Below, in pieces: positions 34,021 to 46,870 of a stretch of 64,000 nucleotides of DNA. The translations under genes were made by a program, and so were the position numbers. The stretch comes from Rhabditoides inermis (Eukaryota; Nematoda; Chromadorea; Rhabditida; Rhabditidae). The notes beneath the pieces are model-generated. The model worked only from the letters and a program-made list of their open reading frames with translations, was not told the DNA's origin and searched no databases. Numbering within the stretch: position 1 is the stretch's first letter; each line of letters begins with the position of its first letter. The DNA lies in assembly GCA_963966185.1 (NCBI GenBank), contig CAWZYM010000114.1, positions 204,001-268,000 of the forward strand, read 5' to 3'.

Positions 34021-35535
34021 TTTTAGTAATTGCCAGTCAACAGTCTTCCCTACCCATTTTGCCAGTAACCACGTTTTTGCTGTTCATTCCTACCTAAAAG
34101 GAATCTCAGAATACTAAGTTTAAAATCGCACAAGTCAATCGCAAGCTAATTGTCATCCCTACCCATTTCGCAGGTACCCACTTTTTCAGTTCATTCCTAC
34201 CTAGAGGGAGTCTCAGATCATTGGGTTTCGAGTCGCACAAGAGTGATCGCAAGTTAACAGTCTCATTGGGTTTCGAGTCGCACAAGAGTGATCGCAAGTT
34301 AACAGTCTTCCTACTCATTTTGAAAGTAACCATGTTTTCAGTAAATTCCTACCTACAGGGATTCTCACATTATTCGTTTTGAAATCGCACAAGTCAATCG
34401 CAAGTGAATTGTCATCCCTACCCATTTCGCAGGTACCCACTTTTTCAGTTCATTCCTACCTAGAGGGATTCTCAGATCATTGAGTTTCGAGTCGCACAAG
34501 AGTGATCGCAAGTTAAGTCTTCCCTACCCATTTTGCCAGTAACCACGTTTTTGCTATTCATTCCTAGAGGGAATCTCAGATCATTGGGTTTCGAGTCGCA
34601 CAAAGGATATTGCCAGTCAAAAGTCTTCCCTACCCATTTTCAAGTAACCAAGTTTTATTTCATTTTTCAGTTTATTCCTACCTAGAGGGATTCTCAGAAA
34701 ATTAAGTTTAAAATCGCACAAGCCAATCGCAAGTCAATAGTCATCCTTACCCATTTCGCAAGTAACCATTCTTCAGTTCATTCCTACCTAGAGTCTCAGA
34801 TCATTGGGTTTCGAGTCGCACAAGAGTGCGCGCAAGTTAACAGTCTTTCCTACCCATTTTGCCAGTAACCACGTTTTTGCTGTTCATTCCTACCTAGAGG
34901 AAATCTCAGATTATTAGGTTTATAATCGCACAAGTCAATCGCAAGTGAATTGTCATCCCTACCCATTTCGCAGGTACCCACTTTTTGCAGTTCATTCCTA
35001 CCTAGAGGGATTCTCAGATCATTGAGTTTCGAGTCGCACAAGAGTGATCGCAAGTTAACAGTCTTCCCTACCCATTTTGCCAGTAACCACGTTTTTGCTG
35101 TTCATCCCTACCTAGAGGGAACCTCAGAGTATTAGGTTTGAAACCACACAAGTCAATCGCAAGTTAATTGTCATCCCTACCCATTTCGCAGGTACCCACT
35201 TTTTTAGTTCATTCCTATCTAGAGGGAGTCTCAGATCATTAGGTTTCGAGTCGCACAAGAGTGATTGCAAGTTAACAGTCTTCCCTACCCATTTGGCCAG
35301 TAACCACGTTTTTTTCTGTTCATTCCTACCTAGAGGGAATCTCAGAATATTAGGTTTAAAATCGCACAAGAGTCATTGCCAGTCAAAAGTCTTCCCTACC
35401 CAGTTTTTAGGTAACCATAAACCTTGTTTTATTTTACCAGTTTTGTCCGAATCAAAGATGATTATAGATTGTTTAAAGTGTGATATTAGATTATGATTTA
35501 CTAGTCTTTCCTACCCAGTTTGGACAACGCATTGT
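34021..35535 (+). repeat. Type I satellite block 1
   Basis: Two unit variants alternate, so the true period is a dimer of about 218 bp. One carries CCCATTTTGCCAGTAACCACG; the other carries CCCATTTCGCAGGTACCCAC. All units share TTCATTCCTACCTAGAGGGA and TCGCACAAG. This is the longest and most diverged type I block. Confidence 0.88.
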
Positions 35536-35539
35536 ATTT

Positions 35540-36425
35540 ATAAACGAATGAAGGTTTTGCAAGAGAACATAATTGTTGTGGGCGAGCGAGCGAGCGCAGT
35601 CCGAGAAAAGATACTGTAACCGAGAGACCGTAATGTTTGGATGAGCGTGAACGAGCGTAGTCACAAGGACTAGTGGAGAAGCGAATAGTTTCTAATTGAG
35701 GATGAGGACCGAATAATAATGTAACTGAGAGACCGTAAATGTTGTGAGTGAGACAGCGAAAGCGCGTTTTTCGAGTAAAGACAGTGTTTACTGTAACCGA
35801 GATACCGTAATATTGTTTGAATGAGCGAGCGCAGTCACAAGGACTCGTGGGGATGGATGCAAATAGTTTAGAATTGAGGACAGAGATCGTAATATTTTGT
35901 GTGCAAGCGAGCGAGAGCACGCAGCCCGAGTAAAGACATTGTATACTGTAACCGAGTACCGAAATACCGTAACATTGTTTTGAGTGAGCGCAGTCACAAG
36001 AACGCGTGGGGATGCAATAGTTTAGAATTGAGGACCGAGATCGTAATATTTTGTGAGTGAGCGAGCGAGTGCGCGAGTAAAGACATTGGTTACTGTAGCC
36101 GAGACACAGTAATATTGTTTGAATGAGCGAGCGCAGTCACAAGGACTCGTGGGGATGGATGCAAATAGTTTAGAATTGAGGACCGAGATCGTAATATATT
36201 TTGTGAGTGAGCGAGCGAGTGCGCGAGTAAAGACATTGGTTACTGTAGCCGAGACACCGTATTATTGTTTGAATGAGCGAGCGTAGTGAAAGGACGAATG
36301 GGGATGCACCAGTTTAGAACAAAGGACCGAGATGGTATTATTTTGTGAGCCAGCGAGCGAAGTTTAGTCACAATGATTGGCAAGAGAAATCCGTTCAAAA
36401 TTGAGGATCGCGACCGAGTAAAGAA
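35540..36425 (+). repeat. Type II satellite block 1
   Basis: About six units with GAGCGAGCGCAGTCACAAGG, TTTAGAATTGAGGACCGAGA and AGCCGAGACACCGTA. The first two units are divergent leader variants (ACCGAGAGACCGTAA). Confidence 0.88.
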
Positions 36426-36429
36426 ACCA

Positions 36430-37034
36430 TTTTTTTCAAGTAACCATGTTTTCTGTTCATTCCTACCTAGAGTATCTCAGATCATTAGGTTTCGAGTCGC
36501 ACAAGTCAATCGTTAGACAACAGTCTTCCCTACCCATTTTGCCAGTAACCACGTTTTTGCTGTTCATTCCTACCTAGAGGGAACCTCAGATTATTAGGTT
36601 TAAAATCGCACAAGTCAATCGCAAGTCAATAGTCATCCCTACCCATTTCGCAAGTAACTATTTTTCAATTCATTCCTATCTAAAGGGAGTCTCAGATCAT
36701 TGGGTTTCGAGTCGCACAAGAGTGATTGCAAGTTAACAGTCTTCCCTACCCATTTTGCCAGTAACCACGTTTTTTTTCTGTTCATTCCTACCTAGAGGGA
36801 ATCTCAGAATATGAGGTTTAAAATCGCACAAGAGTTATTGCCAGTCAAAAGTCTTCCCTACCCATTTTTTGAGTAACCATAAACCTTGTTTTATTTTACC
36901 AGTTTTGTCCGAATCAAAGATACTTATAGATTGTTTGAAGTGTGATATTGGATTATGATTTACTAGTCTTTCCTACCCAGTTTAGACAACGCATTGTATT
37001 TATAAACGAATGAAGGTTTTGCAAGAGAACATAA
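36430..37034 (+). repeat. Type I satellite block 2 with linker
   Basis: About four type I units, then linker L. It is the shortest of the internal type I blocks. Confidence 0.85.
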
Positions 37035-38275
37035 TAGTTACGGGATGTTTGCGAGCGTAGTCACAAGGACTTTTATGATTGTAAACAGTTCAGAATTGAG
37101 GATCGCAAGAAGATCATGTAACCGAGAGACCGTCATATTTTGTGAGTGGGCGAGCGAGCGAGCGCAGTCCGTGAAAAGATACTGTAACCGAGAGACCGTA
37201 ATGTTTGAATGAGCGTGAACGAGCGTAGTCACAAGGACTAGTGGAGAAGCGAATAGTTTTTGATTGAGGATGAGGACCGAATAATAATGTAATTGAGAGA
37301 CCGTTAATGTTGTGAGTGAAACAGCGAGAGCGCGATTTCCGAGTAAAGACAGTGTTTACTGTAACCGAGATACCGTAATATTGTTTGAATGAGCGAGCGC
37401 AGTCACAAGGACTCGTGAAGATGGATGGAAAAGTTTAGAATTGAGGAAGGAGATCGTAATATCTTGAGTGCAAGCGAGCGAGAGCACGCAGCCCGAGTAA
37501 AGACATTGTATACTGTAACCGAGTACCGAACTACCGTAATATTGTTTTGAGTGAGCGCAGTCACAAGGACGCGTGGAGATGCAATAGTTTAGAATTGAGG
37601 ACCGAGATCGTAATATTTTGTGAGTGAGCGAGCGAGTGCGCGAGTAAAGACATTGGTTACTGTAGCCGAGACACAGTAATATTGTTTGAATGAGCGAGCG
37701 CAGTCACAAGGACTCGTGGAGATGCAATAGTTTAGAATTGAGGACCGAGATCGTAAAATTTTGTGAGTGAGCGAGCGAGTGCGCGAGTAAAGACATTGGT
37801 TACTGTAGCCGAGACACCGTAATATTGTTTGAATGAGCGAGCGCAGTCACAAGGACTCGTGGAGATGCAATAGTTTAGAATTGAGGACCGAGATCGTAAT
37901 ATTTTGTGAGTGAGCGAGCGAGTGCGCGAGTAAAGACATTGGTTACTGTAGCCGAGACACCGTAATATTGTTTGAATGAGCGAGCGCAGTCACAAGGACT
38001 CGTGGAGATGCAATAGTTTAGAATTGAGGACCGAGATCGTAATATTTTGTGAGTGAGCGAGCGAGTGCGCGAGTAAAGACATTGGTTACTGTAGCCGAGA
38101 CACAGTAATATTGTTTGAATGAGCGAGCGTAGTGACAAGGACTGGTGGAGATGCACCAGTTCAGAACAGAGGACCGAGATGGTATTATTTTGTGAGTGAG
38201 CGAGCGAAGTTTAGTCACAATGATTGGCAAGAGAAATCCGTTCAAAATGGAGGATCGCGACCGAGTAAAGATACC
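37035..38275 (+). repeat. Type II satellite block 2
   Basis: About eight units. Leader variants come first; then three almost identical 143-bp units run at about 37700-38130, which suggests recent local expansion. Confidence 0.88.
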
Positions 38276-38284
38276 ATTTTTTTT

Positions 38285-39229
38285 CAAGTAACCATGTTTT
38301 CTGTTCATTCCTACCTAGAGATTCTCAGATCATTGGGTTTCGAGTCGCACAAGTCAATCGTCAGACAACAGTCTTCCCTACCCATTTTGCCAAACCACGT
38401 TTTTTGCTGTTCTTTCCTAAACAGAGAGGGAATCTCAGATTATTCGGTTTCAAATCGCACAAGTCAATCGCCAGTCAATAGTCTTCCCTACCCGTTTTGC
38501 AAGTAACCACAATTTTTTTCAGTTCAATCCTACCTAGAGGGATTCTCAGATTATTACGTTTTGTGTCGCTGTCGCACAAGAGTTACTGCCAGTCAATAGT
38601 CTTCCCTACCAATTTCGCAAGTACCCACTTTTTCAGTTCATTCCTACCTAGAGGGATTCTCAGATCATTACGTTTTGTGTCGCACAAGAGAAATTGCCAG
38701 TCAAAGTCTTCCGTACCCATTTTCAAGTAACCAAGTTTTATTTACTTTTTCAAAGTTCATTCCTACCTAGAGGAATTCTCAGAATATTAGGTTTAAAATC
38801 GCACAAGTCAATCGCAAGTCAATAGTCATCCCTACCCATTTCGCAAGTAACTATTTTTCAATTCATTCCTATCTAGAGGGAGTCTCAGATCATTGGGTTT
38901 CGAGTCGCACAAGAGTGATTGCAAGTTAACAGTCTTCCCTACCCATTTTGCCAGTAACCACGTTTTTTTTCTGTTCATTCCTACCTAGAGGGAACCTCAG
39001 AATATGAGGTTTAAAATCGCACAAGAGTTATTGCCAGTCAAAAGTCTTCCCTACCCATTTTTTGAGTAACCATAAACCTTGTTTTATTTTACCAGTTTTG
39101 TCCGAATCAAAGATACTTATAGATTGTTTGAAGTGTGATATTGGATTATGATTTACTAGTCTTTCCTACCCAGTTTAGACAACGCATTGTATTTATAAAC
39201 GAATGAAGGTTTTGCAAGAGAACATAATA
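38285..39229 (+). repeat. Type I satellite block 3 with linker
   Basis: It includes rarer unit variants with TTACGTTTTGTGTCGC in place of the usual GGGTTTCGAGTCGC. The same variants recur at about 40200-40340 and 44220. Confidence 0.85.
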
Positions 39230-40045
39230 GTTACGGGATGTTTGCGAGCGTAGTCACAAGGACTTTTATGATTGTAAACAGTTCAGAATTGAGGATCGCA
39301 AGAAGATCATGTAACCGAGAGACCGTCATATTTTGTGAGTGGGCGAGCGAGCGAGCGCAGTCCGTGAAAAGATACTGTAACCGAGAGACCGTAATGTTTG
39401 AATGAGCGTGAACGAGCGTAGTCACAAGGACTAGTGGAGAAGCGAATAGTTTTTAATTGAGGATGAGGACCGAATAATAATGTAATTGAGAGACCGTTAA
39501 TGTTGTGAGTGAAACAGCGAGAGCGCGATTTCCGAGTAAAGACAGTGTTTACTGTAACCGAGATACCGTAATATTGTTTGAATGAGCGAGCGCAGTCACA
39601 AGGACTCGTGAAGATGGATGGAAAAGTTTAGAATTGAGGAAGGAGATCGTAATATCTTGAGTGCAAGCGAGCGAGAGCACGCAGCCCGAGTGAAGACATT
39701 GTATACTGTAACCGAGTACCGAACTACCGTAATATTGTTTTGAGCGAGCGCAGTCACAAGGACTCGTGGGGATTGATGCAAATAGTTTAGAATTGAGGAC
39801 CGAGATCGTAATATATTTTGTGAGTGAGCGAGCGAGTGCGCGAGTAAAGACATTGGTTACTGTAGCCGAGACACCGTATTATTGTTTGAAAGAGCGAGCG
39901 TAGTGAAAGGACGAATGGGGATGCACCAGTTTAGAACAAAGGACCGAGATGGTATTATTTTGTGAGCCAGCGAGCGAAGTTTAGTCACAATGATTGGCAA
40001 GAGAAATCCGTTCGAAATTGAGGATCGCGACCGAGTAAAGAAACC
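39230..40045 (+). repeat. Type II satellite block 3
   Basis: About five units. The sequence from the linker through the leader units is nearly identical to that at 37035 and 40885, so whole modules were duplicated. Confidence 0.88.
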
Positions 40046-40049
40046 ATTT

Positions 40050-40884
40050 TTTTCAAGTAACCATGTTTTCTGTTCATTCCTACCTAGAGTATCTCAGATC
40101 ATTAGGTTTCGAGTCGCACAAGTCAATCGTTAGACAACAGTCTTCCCTACCCATTTTGCCAGTAACCACGTTTTTGCTGTTCATTCCTACCTAGAGGGAT
40201 TCTCAGATTATTACGTTTTGTGTCGCTGTCGCACAAGAGTTACTGCCAGTCAATAGTCTTCCCTACCAATTTCGCAAGTACCCACTTTTTCAGTTCATTC
40301 CTACCTAGAGGGATTCTCAGATCATTACGTTTTGTGTCGCACAAGAGAAATTGCCAGTCAAAGTCTTCCGTACCCATTTTCAAGTAACCAAGTTTTATTT
40401 ACTTTTTCAAAGTTCATTCCTACCTAGAGGGATTCTCAGAATATTAGGTTTAAAATCGCACAAGTCAATCGCAAGTCAATAGTCATCCCTACCCATTTCG
40501 CAAGTAACTATTTTTCAATTCATTCCTATCTAGAGGGAGTCTCAGATCATTGGGTTTCGAGTCGCACAAGAGTGATTGCAAGTTAACAGTCTTCCCTACC
40601 CATTTTGCCAGTAACCACGTTTTTTTTTCTGTTCATTCCTACCTAGAGGGAACCTCAGAATATGAGGTTTAAAATCGCACAAGAGTTATTGCCAGTCAAA
40701 AGTCTTCCCTACCCATTTTTTGAGTAACCATAAACCTTGTTTTATTTTACCAGTTTTGTCCGAATCAAAGATACTTATAGATTGTTTGAAGTGTGATATT
40801 GGATTATGATTTACTAGTCTTTCCTACCCAGTTTAGACAACGCATTGTATTTATAAACGAATGAAGGTTTTGCAAGAGAACATA
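40050..40884 (+). repeat. Type I satellite block 4 with linker
   Basis: From about 40195 it copies block 3, including the TTACGTTTTGTGTCGC variants and the following long linker. Confidence 0.85.
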
Positions 40885-41850
40885 ATAGTTACGGGATGTT
40901 TGCGAGCGTAGTCACAAGGACTTTTATGATTGTAAACAGTTCAGAATTGAGGATCGCAAGAAGATCATGTAACCGAGAGACCGTCATATTTTGTGAGTGG
41001 GCGAGCGAGCGAGCGCAGTCCGTGAAAAGATACTGTAACCGAGAGACCGTAATGTTTGAATGAGCGTGAACGAGCGTAGTCACAAGGACTAGTGGAGAAG
41101 CGAATAGTTTTTAATTGAGGATGAGGACCGAATAATAATGTAATTGAGAGACCGTTAATGTTGTGAGTGAAACAGCGAGAGCGCGATTTCCGAGTAAAGA
41201 CAGTGTTTACTGTAACCGAGATACCGTAATATTGTTTGAATGAGCGAGCGCAGTCACAAGGACTCGTGAAGATGGATGGAAAAGTTTAGAATTGAGGAAG
41301 GAGATCGTAATATCTTGAGTGCAAGCGAGCGAGAGCACGCAGCCCGAGTAAAGACATTGTATACTGTAACCGAGTACCGAACTACCGTAATATTGTTTTG
41401 AGTGAGCGCAGTCACAAGGACGCGTGGAGATGCAATAGTTTAGAATTGAGGACCGAGATCGTAATATTTTGTGAGTGAGCGAGCGAGTGCGCGAGTAAAG
41501 ACATTGGTTACTGTAGCCGAGACACAGTAATATTGTTTGAATGAGCGAGCGCAGTCACAAGGACTCGTGGGGATTGATGCAAATAGTTTAGAATTGAGGA
41601 CCGAGATCGTAATATATTTTGTGAGTGAGCGAGCGAGTGCGCGAGTAAAGACATTGGTTACTGTAGCCGAGACACCGTATTATTGTTTGAAAGAGCGAGC
41701 GTAGTGAAAGGACGAATGGGGATGCACCAGTTTAGAACAAAGGACCGAGATGGTATTATTTTGTGAGCCAGCGAGCGAAGTTTAGTCACAATGATTGGCA
41801 AGAGAAATCCGTTCGAAATTGAGGATCGCGACCGAGTAAAGAAACCATTT
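40885..41850 (+). repeat. Type II satellite block 4
   Basis: About six units. The leader is the same as in blocks 2 and 3. The last unit and join J match block 3, including the GAAAGAGCGAGCGTAG variant. Confidence 0.88.
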
Positions 41851-41854
41851 TTTT

Positions 41855-42674
41855 CAAGTAACCATGTTTTCTGTTCATTCCTACCTAGAGTATCTCAGAT
41901 CATTAGGTTTCGAGTCGCACAAGTCAATCGTTAGACAACAGTCTTCCCTACCCATTTTGCCAGTAACCACGTTTTTGCTGTTCATTCCTACCTAGAGGGA
42001 ACCTCAGATTATTAGGTTTGAAATCGCACAAGTCAATCGCAAGTTAATTGTCATCCCTACCCATTTCGCAAGTACCCACTTTTTCAGTTCATTCCTATCT
42101 AGAGGGATTCTCAGATCATTGAGTTTCGAGTCGCACAAGAGTGATTGCAAGTTAACAGTCTTCCCTACCCATTTTTCCAGTAACCACGTTTTTTTCTGTT
42201 CATTCCTACCTATAGGGAATCTCAGAATATTAGGTTTAAAATAGCACAAGTCAATCGCAAGTTAATTGTCATCCCTACCCATTTCGCAGGTACCCACTTT
42301 TTCAGTTCATTCCTACCTAGAGGGATTCTCAGATCATTGAGTTTCGAGTCGCACAAGATGATCGCAAGTTAACAGTCTTTCATACCCATTTTGCGAGTAA
42401 CCACGTTTTTTTTCTGTTCATTCCTAGCTAGAGGGAATCTCAGAATATTAGGTTTAAAATCGCACAAGAGTTATTGCCAGTCAAAAGTCTTCCCTACCCA
42501 GTTTTTAAGTAACCATAAACCTTGTTTTATTTTACCAGTTTTGTCCGAATCAAAGATGATTATAGATTGTTTAAAGTGTGATATTAGATTATGATTTACT
42601 AGTCTTTCCTACCCAGTTTAGACAACGCATTGTAGTTATAAACGAATGAAGGTTTTGCAAGAGAACATAATTGT
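41855..42674 (+). repeat. Type I satellite block 5 with linker
   Basis: About six units in the alternating dimer pattern of block 1. Its linker variant (AAGATGATTATAGATTG) is also the one seen after block 1. Confidence 0.85.
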
Positions 42675-43950
42675 TGTGGGCGAGCGAGCGAGCGTAGTCC
42701 GAGAAAAGATACTGTAACCGAGAGACCGTAATGTTTGGATGAGCGTGAACGAGCGTAGTCACAAGGACTAGTGGAGAAGCGAATAGTTTCTAATTGAGGA
42801 TGAGGACCGAATAATAATGTAACTGAGAGACCGTAAATGTTGTGAGTGAGACAGCGAGAGCGCGTTTTCCGAGTAAAGACAGTGTTTACTGTAACCGAGT
42901 AACCGAGATACCGTAATATTGTTTGAATGAGCGAGCGCAGTCACAAGGACTCGTGGGGATGCAATAGTTTAGAATTGAGGACAGAGATCGTAATATTTTG
43001 AGTGCAAGCGAGCGAGAGCACGCAGTCCGAGTAAAGACAACCGAGTACCGAATTACCGTAATATTGTTTTGAGTGAGCGCAGTCACAAGGACTCGTGGAG
43101 ATGCAATAGTTTAGAATTGAGGACCGAGATCGTAATATTTTGTGAGTGAGCGAGCGAGTGCGCGAGTAAAGACATTGGTTACTGTAGCCGAGACACCGTA
43201 ATATTGTTTGAATGAGCGAGCGCAGTCACAAGGACTCGTGGAGATGCAATAGTTTAGAATTGAGGACCGAGATCGTAATATTTTGTGAGTGAGCGAGCGA
43301 GTGCGCGAGTAAAGACATTGGTTACTGTAGCCGAGACACCGTAATATTGTTTGAATGAGCGAGCGCAGTCACAAGGACTCGTGGAGATGCAATAGTTTAG
43401 AATTGGGGACCGAGATCGTAATACTTAGTGTGCAAGCGAGCGAGTGCGCGAGTAAAGACATTGGTTACTGTAGCCGAGACACCGTAATATTGTTTGAATG
43501 AGCGAGCGCAGTCACAAGGACTCGTGGAGATGCAATAGTTTAGAATTGAGGACCGAGATCGTAATATTTTGTGAGTGAGCGAGCGAGTGCGCGAGTAAAG
43601 ACATTAATTACTGTAGCCGAGACACCGTAATATTGTTTGAATGAGCGAGCGCAGTCACAAGGACTCGTGGGGATGGATGGATGCAAATAGTTTAGAATTG
43701 AGGACCGAGATCGTAATATTTTGTGAGTGAGCGAGCGAGTGCGCGAGTAAAGACATTGGTTACTGTAGCCGAGACACAGTAATATTGTTTGAATGAGCGA
43801 GCGTAGTGACAAGGACTGGTGGAGATGCACCAGTTCAGAACAGAGGACCGAGATGGTATTATTTTGTGAGTGAGCGAGCGAAGTTTAGTCACAATGATTG
43901 GCAAGAGAAATCCGTTCAAAATTGAGGATCGCGACCGAGTAAAGATACCA
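42675..43950 (+). repeat. Type II satellite block 5
   Basis: About eight units. It opens with the block 1 leader (GTTGTGGGCGAGCGAGCG) and ends with the block 2 tail, so it looks like a recombinant. Confidence 0.85.
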
Positions 43951-43954
43951 TTTT

Positions 43955-45014
43955 TTTTTCAAGTAACCATGTTTTCTGTTCATTCCTACCTAGAGATTTT
44001 CAGATCATTGGATTTCGAGTCGCACAAGTCAATCGTCAGACAACAGTCTTCCCTACCCATTTTGCGAAACCACGTTTTTTGCTGTTCTTTCCTAAACAGA
44101 GAGGGAATCTCAGATTATTCGGTTTCAAATCGCACAAGTCAATCGCCAGTCAATAGTCTTCCCTACCAATTTCGCAAGTACCCACTTTTTCAGTTCATTC
44201 CTACCTAGAGGGATTCTCAGATCATTACGTTTTGTGTCGCACAAGAGAAATTGCCAGTCAAAGTCTTCCGTACCCATTTTCAAGTAACCAAGTTTTATTT
44301 ACTTTTTTAAAGTTCATTCCTACCTAGAGGGATTCTCAGAATATTAGGTTTAAAATCGCACAAGTCAATCGCAAGTCAATAGTCATCCCTACCCATTTCG
44401 CAAGTAACTATTTTTCAATTCATTCCTATCTAGAGGAAGTCTCAGATCATTGGGTTTCGAGTCGCACAAGAGTGATTGCAAGTTAACAGTCTTCCCTACC
44501 CATTTTGCCAGTAACCACGTTTTTTTTCTGTTCATTCCTACCTAAAGGGAATCTCAGAATATTAGGTTTAAAATCGCACAAGTCAATCGCAAGTTAATTG
44601 TCATCTCTACCCATTTCGCAGGTACCCACTTTTTCAGTTCATTCCTACCTAGAGGGATTCTCAGATCATTGAGTTTCGAGTCGCACAAGAGTGATTGCAA
44701 GTTAACAGTCTTCCCTACCCATTTTGCCAGTAACCACGTTTTTGCTGTTCATTCCTACCTAGAGGGAATCTCAGATTATTAGGTTTAAAATCGCACAAGT
44801 CAATCGCAAGTCAATAGTCTTCCCTACCAATTCAGCAAGTAACCATAAACCTTGTTTTATTTTACCAGTTTTGTCCGAATTAAAGATAATTATAGATTGT
44901 TTGAAGTGTGATATTAGATCATGATTTACTAGTCTTTCCTACCCAGTTTAGACAACCAGTTTAGACAAAATACAATTATTTATAAACGAATGAAGGTTTT
45001 GCAAGAGAACATAA
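43955..45014 (+). repeat. Type I satellite block 6 with linker
   Basis: About eight units. It starts like block 3 (GCTGTTCTTTCCTAAACAGA is present in both) and continues like block 5. The linker has a short internal duplication of CAGTTTAGACAA. Confidence 0.85.
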
Positions 45015-46525
45015 TTGTTACGGGATGTTTGCGAGCGTAGTCACAAGGACTTTTATGATTGTAAACAGTTCAGAATTGAGGATCGCAAGAAGATCATGTA
45101 ACCGAGAGACCGTAATATTTTGTGAGTGGGCGAGCGAGCGAGCGCAGTCCGTGAAAAGATACTGTAACCGAGAGACCGTAATGTTTGAATGAGCGTGAAC
45201 GAGCGTAGTCACAAGGACTAGTGGAGAAGCGAATAGTTTCTAATTGAGGATGAGGACCGAATAATAATGTAATTGAGAGACCGTTAATGTTGTGAGTGAA
45301 ACAGCGAGAGCGCGATTTCCGAGTAAAGACAGTGTTTACTGTAGCCGAGACACCGTATTATTGTTTGAATGAGCGAGCGCAGTCACAAGGACTCGTGGAG
45401 ATGCAATAGTTTAGAATTGGGGACCGAGATCGTAATACTTTGTGTGCAAGCGAGCGAGTGCGCGAGTAAAGACATTGGTTACTGTAGCCGAGACACCGTA
45501 ATATTGTTTGAATGAGCGAGCGCAGTCACAAGGACTCGTGGAGATGCAATAGTTTAGAATTGAGGACCGAGATCGTAATATTTTGTGAGTGAGCGAGCGA
45601 GTGCGCGAGTAAAGACATTGGTTACTGTAGCCGAGACACCGTAATATTGTTTGAATGAGCGAGCGCAGTCACAAGGATTCGTGGAGATGCAATAGTTTAG
45701 AATTGAGGACCGAGATCGTAATATTTTGTGAGTGAGCGAGCGAGTGCGCGAGTAAAGACATTGGTTACTGTAGCCGAGACACCGTAATATTGTTTGAATG
45801 AGCGAGCGCAGTCACAAGGACTCGTGGAGATGCAATAGTTTAGAATTGAGGACCGAGATCGTAATATTTTGTGAGTGAGCGAGCGAGTGCGCGAGTAAAG
45901 ACATTGGTTACTGTAGCCGAGACACCGTAATATTGTTTGAATGAGCGAGCGCAGTCACAAGGACTCGTGGAGATGCAATAGTTTAGAATTGAGGACCGAG
46001 ATCGTAATATTTTGTGAGTGAGCGAGCGAGTGCGCGAGTAAAGACATTGGTTACTGTAGCCGAGACACCGTAATATTGTTTGAATGAGCGAGCGCAGTCA
46101 CAAGGACTCGTGGAGATGCAATAGTTTAGAATTGAGGACCGAGATCGTAATATTTTGTGAGTGAGCGAGCGAGTGCGCGAGTAAAGACATTGGTTACTGT
46201 AGCCGAGACACCGTAATATTGTTTGAATGAGCGAGCGCAGTCACAAGGACTCGTGGAGATGCAATAGTTTAGAATTGAGGACCGAGATCGTAATATTTTG
46301 TGAGTGAGCGAGCGAGTGCGCGAGTAAAGACATTGGTTACTGTAGCCGAGACACAGTAATATTGTTTGAATGAGCGAGCGCAGTCACAAGGACTCGTGGA
46401 GTTGCAATAGTTTAGAATTGAGGACCGAGATGGTATTATTTTGTGAGTGAGCGAGCGAAGTTTAACACAATGATTGGCAAGAGAAATCCGTTCAAAATTG
46501 AGGATCGCGACCGAGTAAAGATACC
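45015..46525 (+). repeat. Type II satellite block 6 (most homogeneous)
   Basis: About ten units. From about 45367 to 46400 the units repeat at exactly 143 bp and are almost identical, for example GAATGAGCGAGCGCAG at 45510, 45653 and 45796. This is the youngest part of the array. Confidence 0.9.
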
Positions 46526-46529
46526 ATTT

Positions 46530-46870
46530 TTTCAAGTAACCATGTTTTCTGTTCATTCCTACCTAGAGATTCTCAGATCATTGGGTTTCGAGTCGCACAA
46601 GAGTTATTGTTAGTTAATAGTCTTCCCTACCCATTTTGCCAGTAACCACGTTTTAGCTGTTTATTCCTATCTAGAAGGATTCTCAGATTATTCGGTTTAA
46701 AATCGCACAAGTCAATCGCAAGTCAACAGTCTTCCCTACCCCCTTTTCGCAAGTAATCAGCAGCCTTGTTATATTTTACCAATTCTGTTCCATTTGTGAA
46801 TATTTTTATAGATAGTTTGAATTTTGATATTAGTTTATGATCCGTTAGTATTTCCTACTCATTTAATGAA
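46530..46870 (+). repeat. Type I satellite block 7 and decaying right edge
   Basis: Two type I units, then a strongly diverged linker-like stretch with GATAGTTTGAATTTTGATATT. This suggests that the array edge is older than the centre. Confidence 0.75.

Larger units (their letters stand above)
34021..46870. repeat. Satellite array of two interleaved families with higher-order structure
   Basis: About 12.8 kb consist only of type I units (about 110 bp) and type II units (143 bp), joined by conserved linkers. The order from left to right is I-II-I-II-I-II-I-II-I-II-I-II-I. The I-to-II linker (L) holds CCTTGTTTTATTTTACCAG, GTGATATT, TTTGCAAGAGAACATAAT and similar parts. L is seen near 35410, 36880, 39070, 40730, 42525 and 44845, with a decayed copy near 46760. 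The II-to-I join (J) holds CACAATGATTGGCAAGAG and TTCAAGTAACCATGTTTTCT. J is seen near 36365, 38210, 39975, 41778, 43885 and 46460. The higher-order period is therefore about 1.5-2.3 kb. Short open frames here repeat because the units repeat; 143 is not a multiple of 3, so they are not coding. Confidence 0.9.

Noticed and set aside
34106..46556. Many 60-140 codon frames with recurring peptides
   Set aside because: They repeat because the satellite units repeat. The 143-bp unit is not a multiple of 3, the frames shift, and no splice or domain signal is present.
34021..46870. CRISPR array
   Set aside because: The context is eukaryotic, units are 110 and 143 bp without unique spacers, and there are no cas genes.
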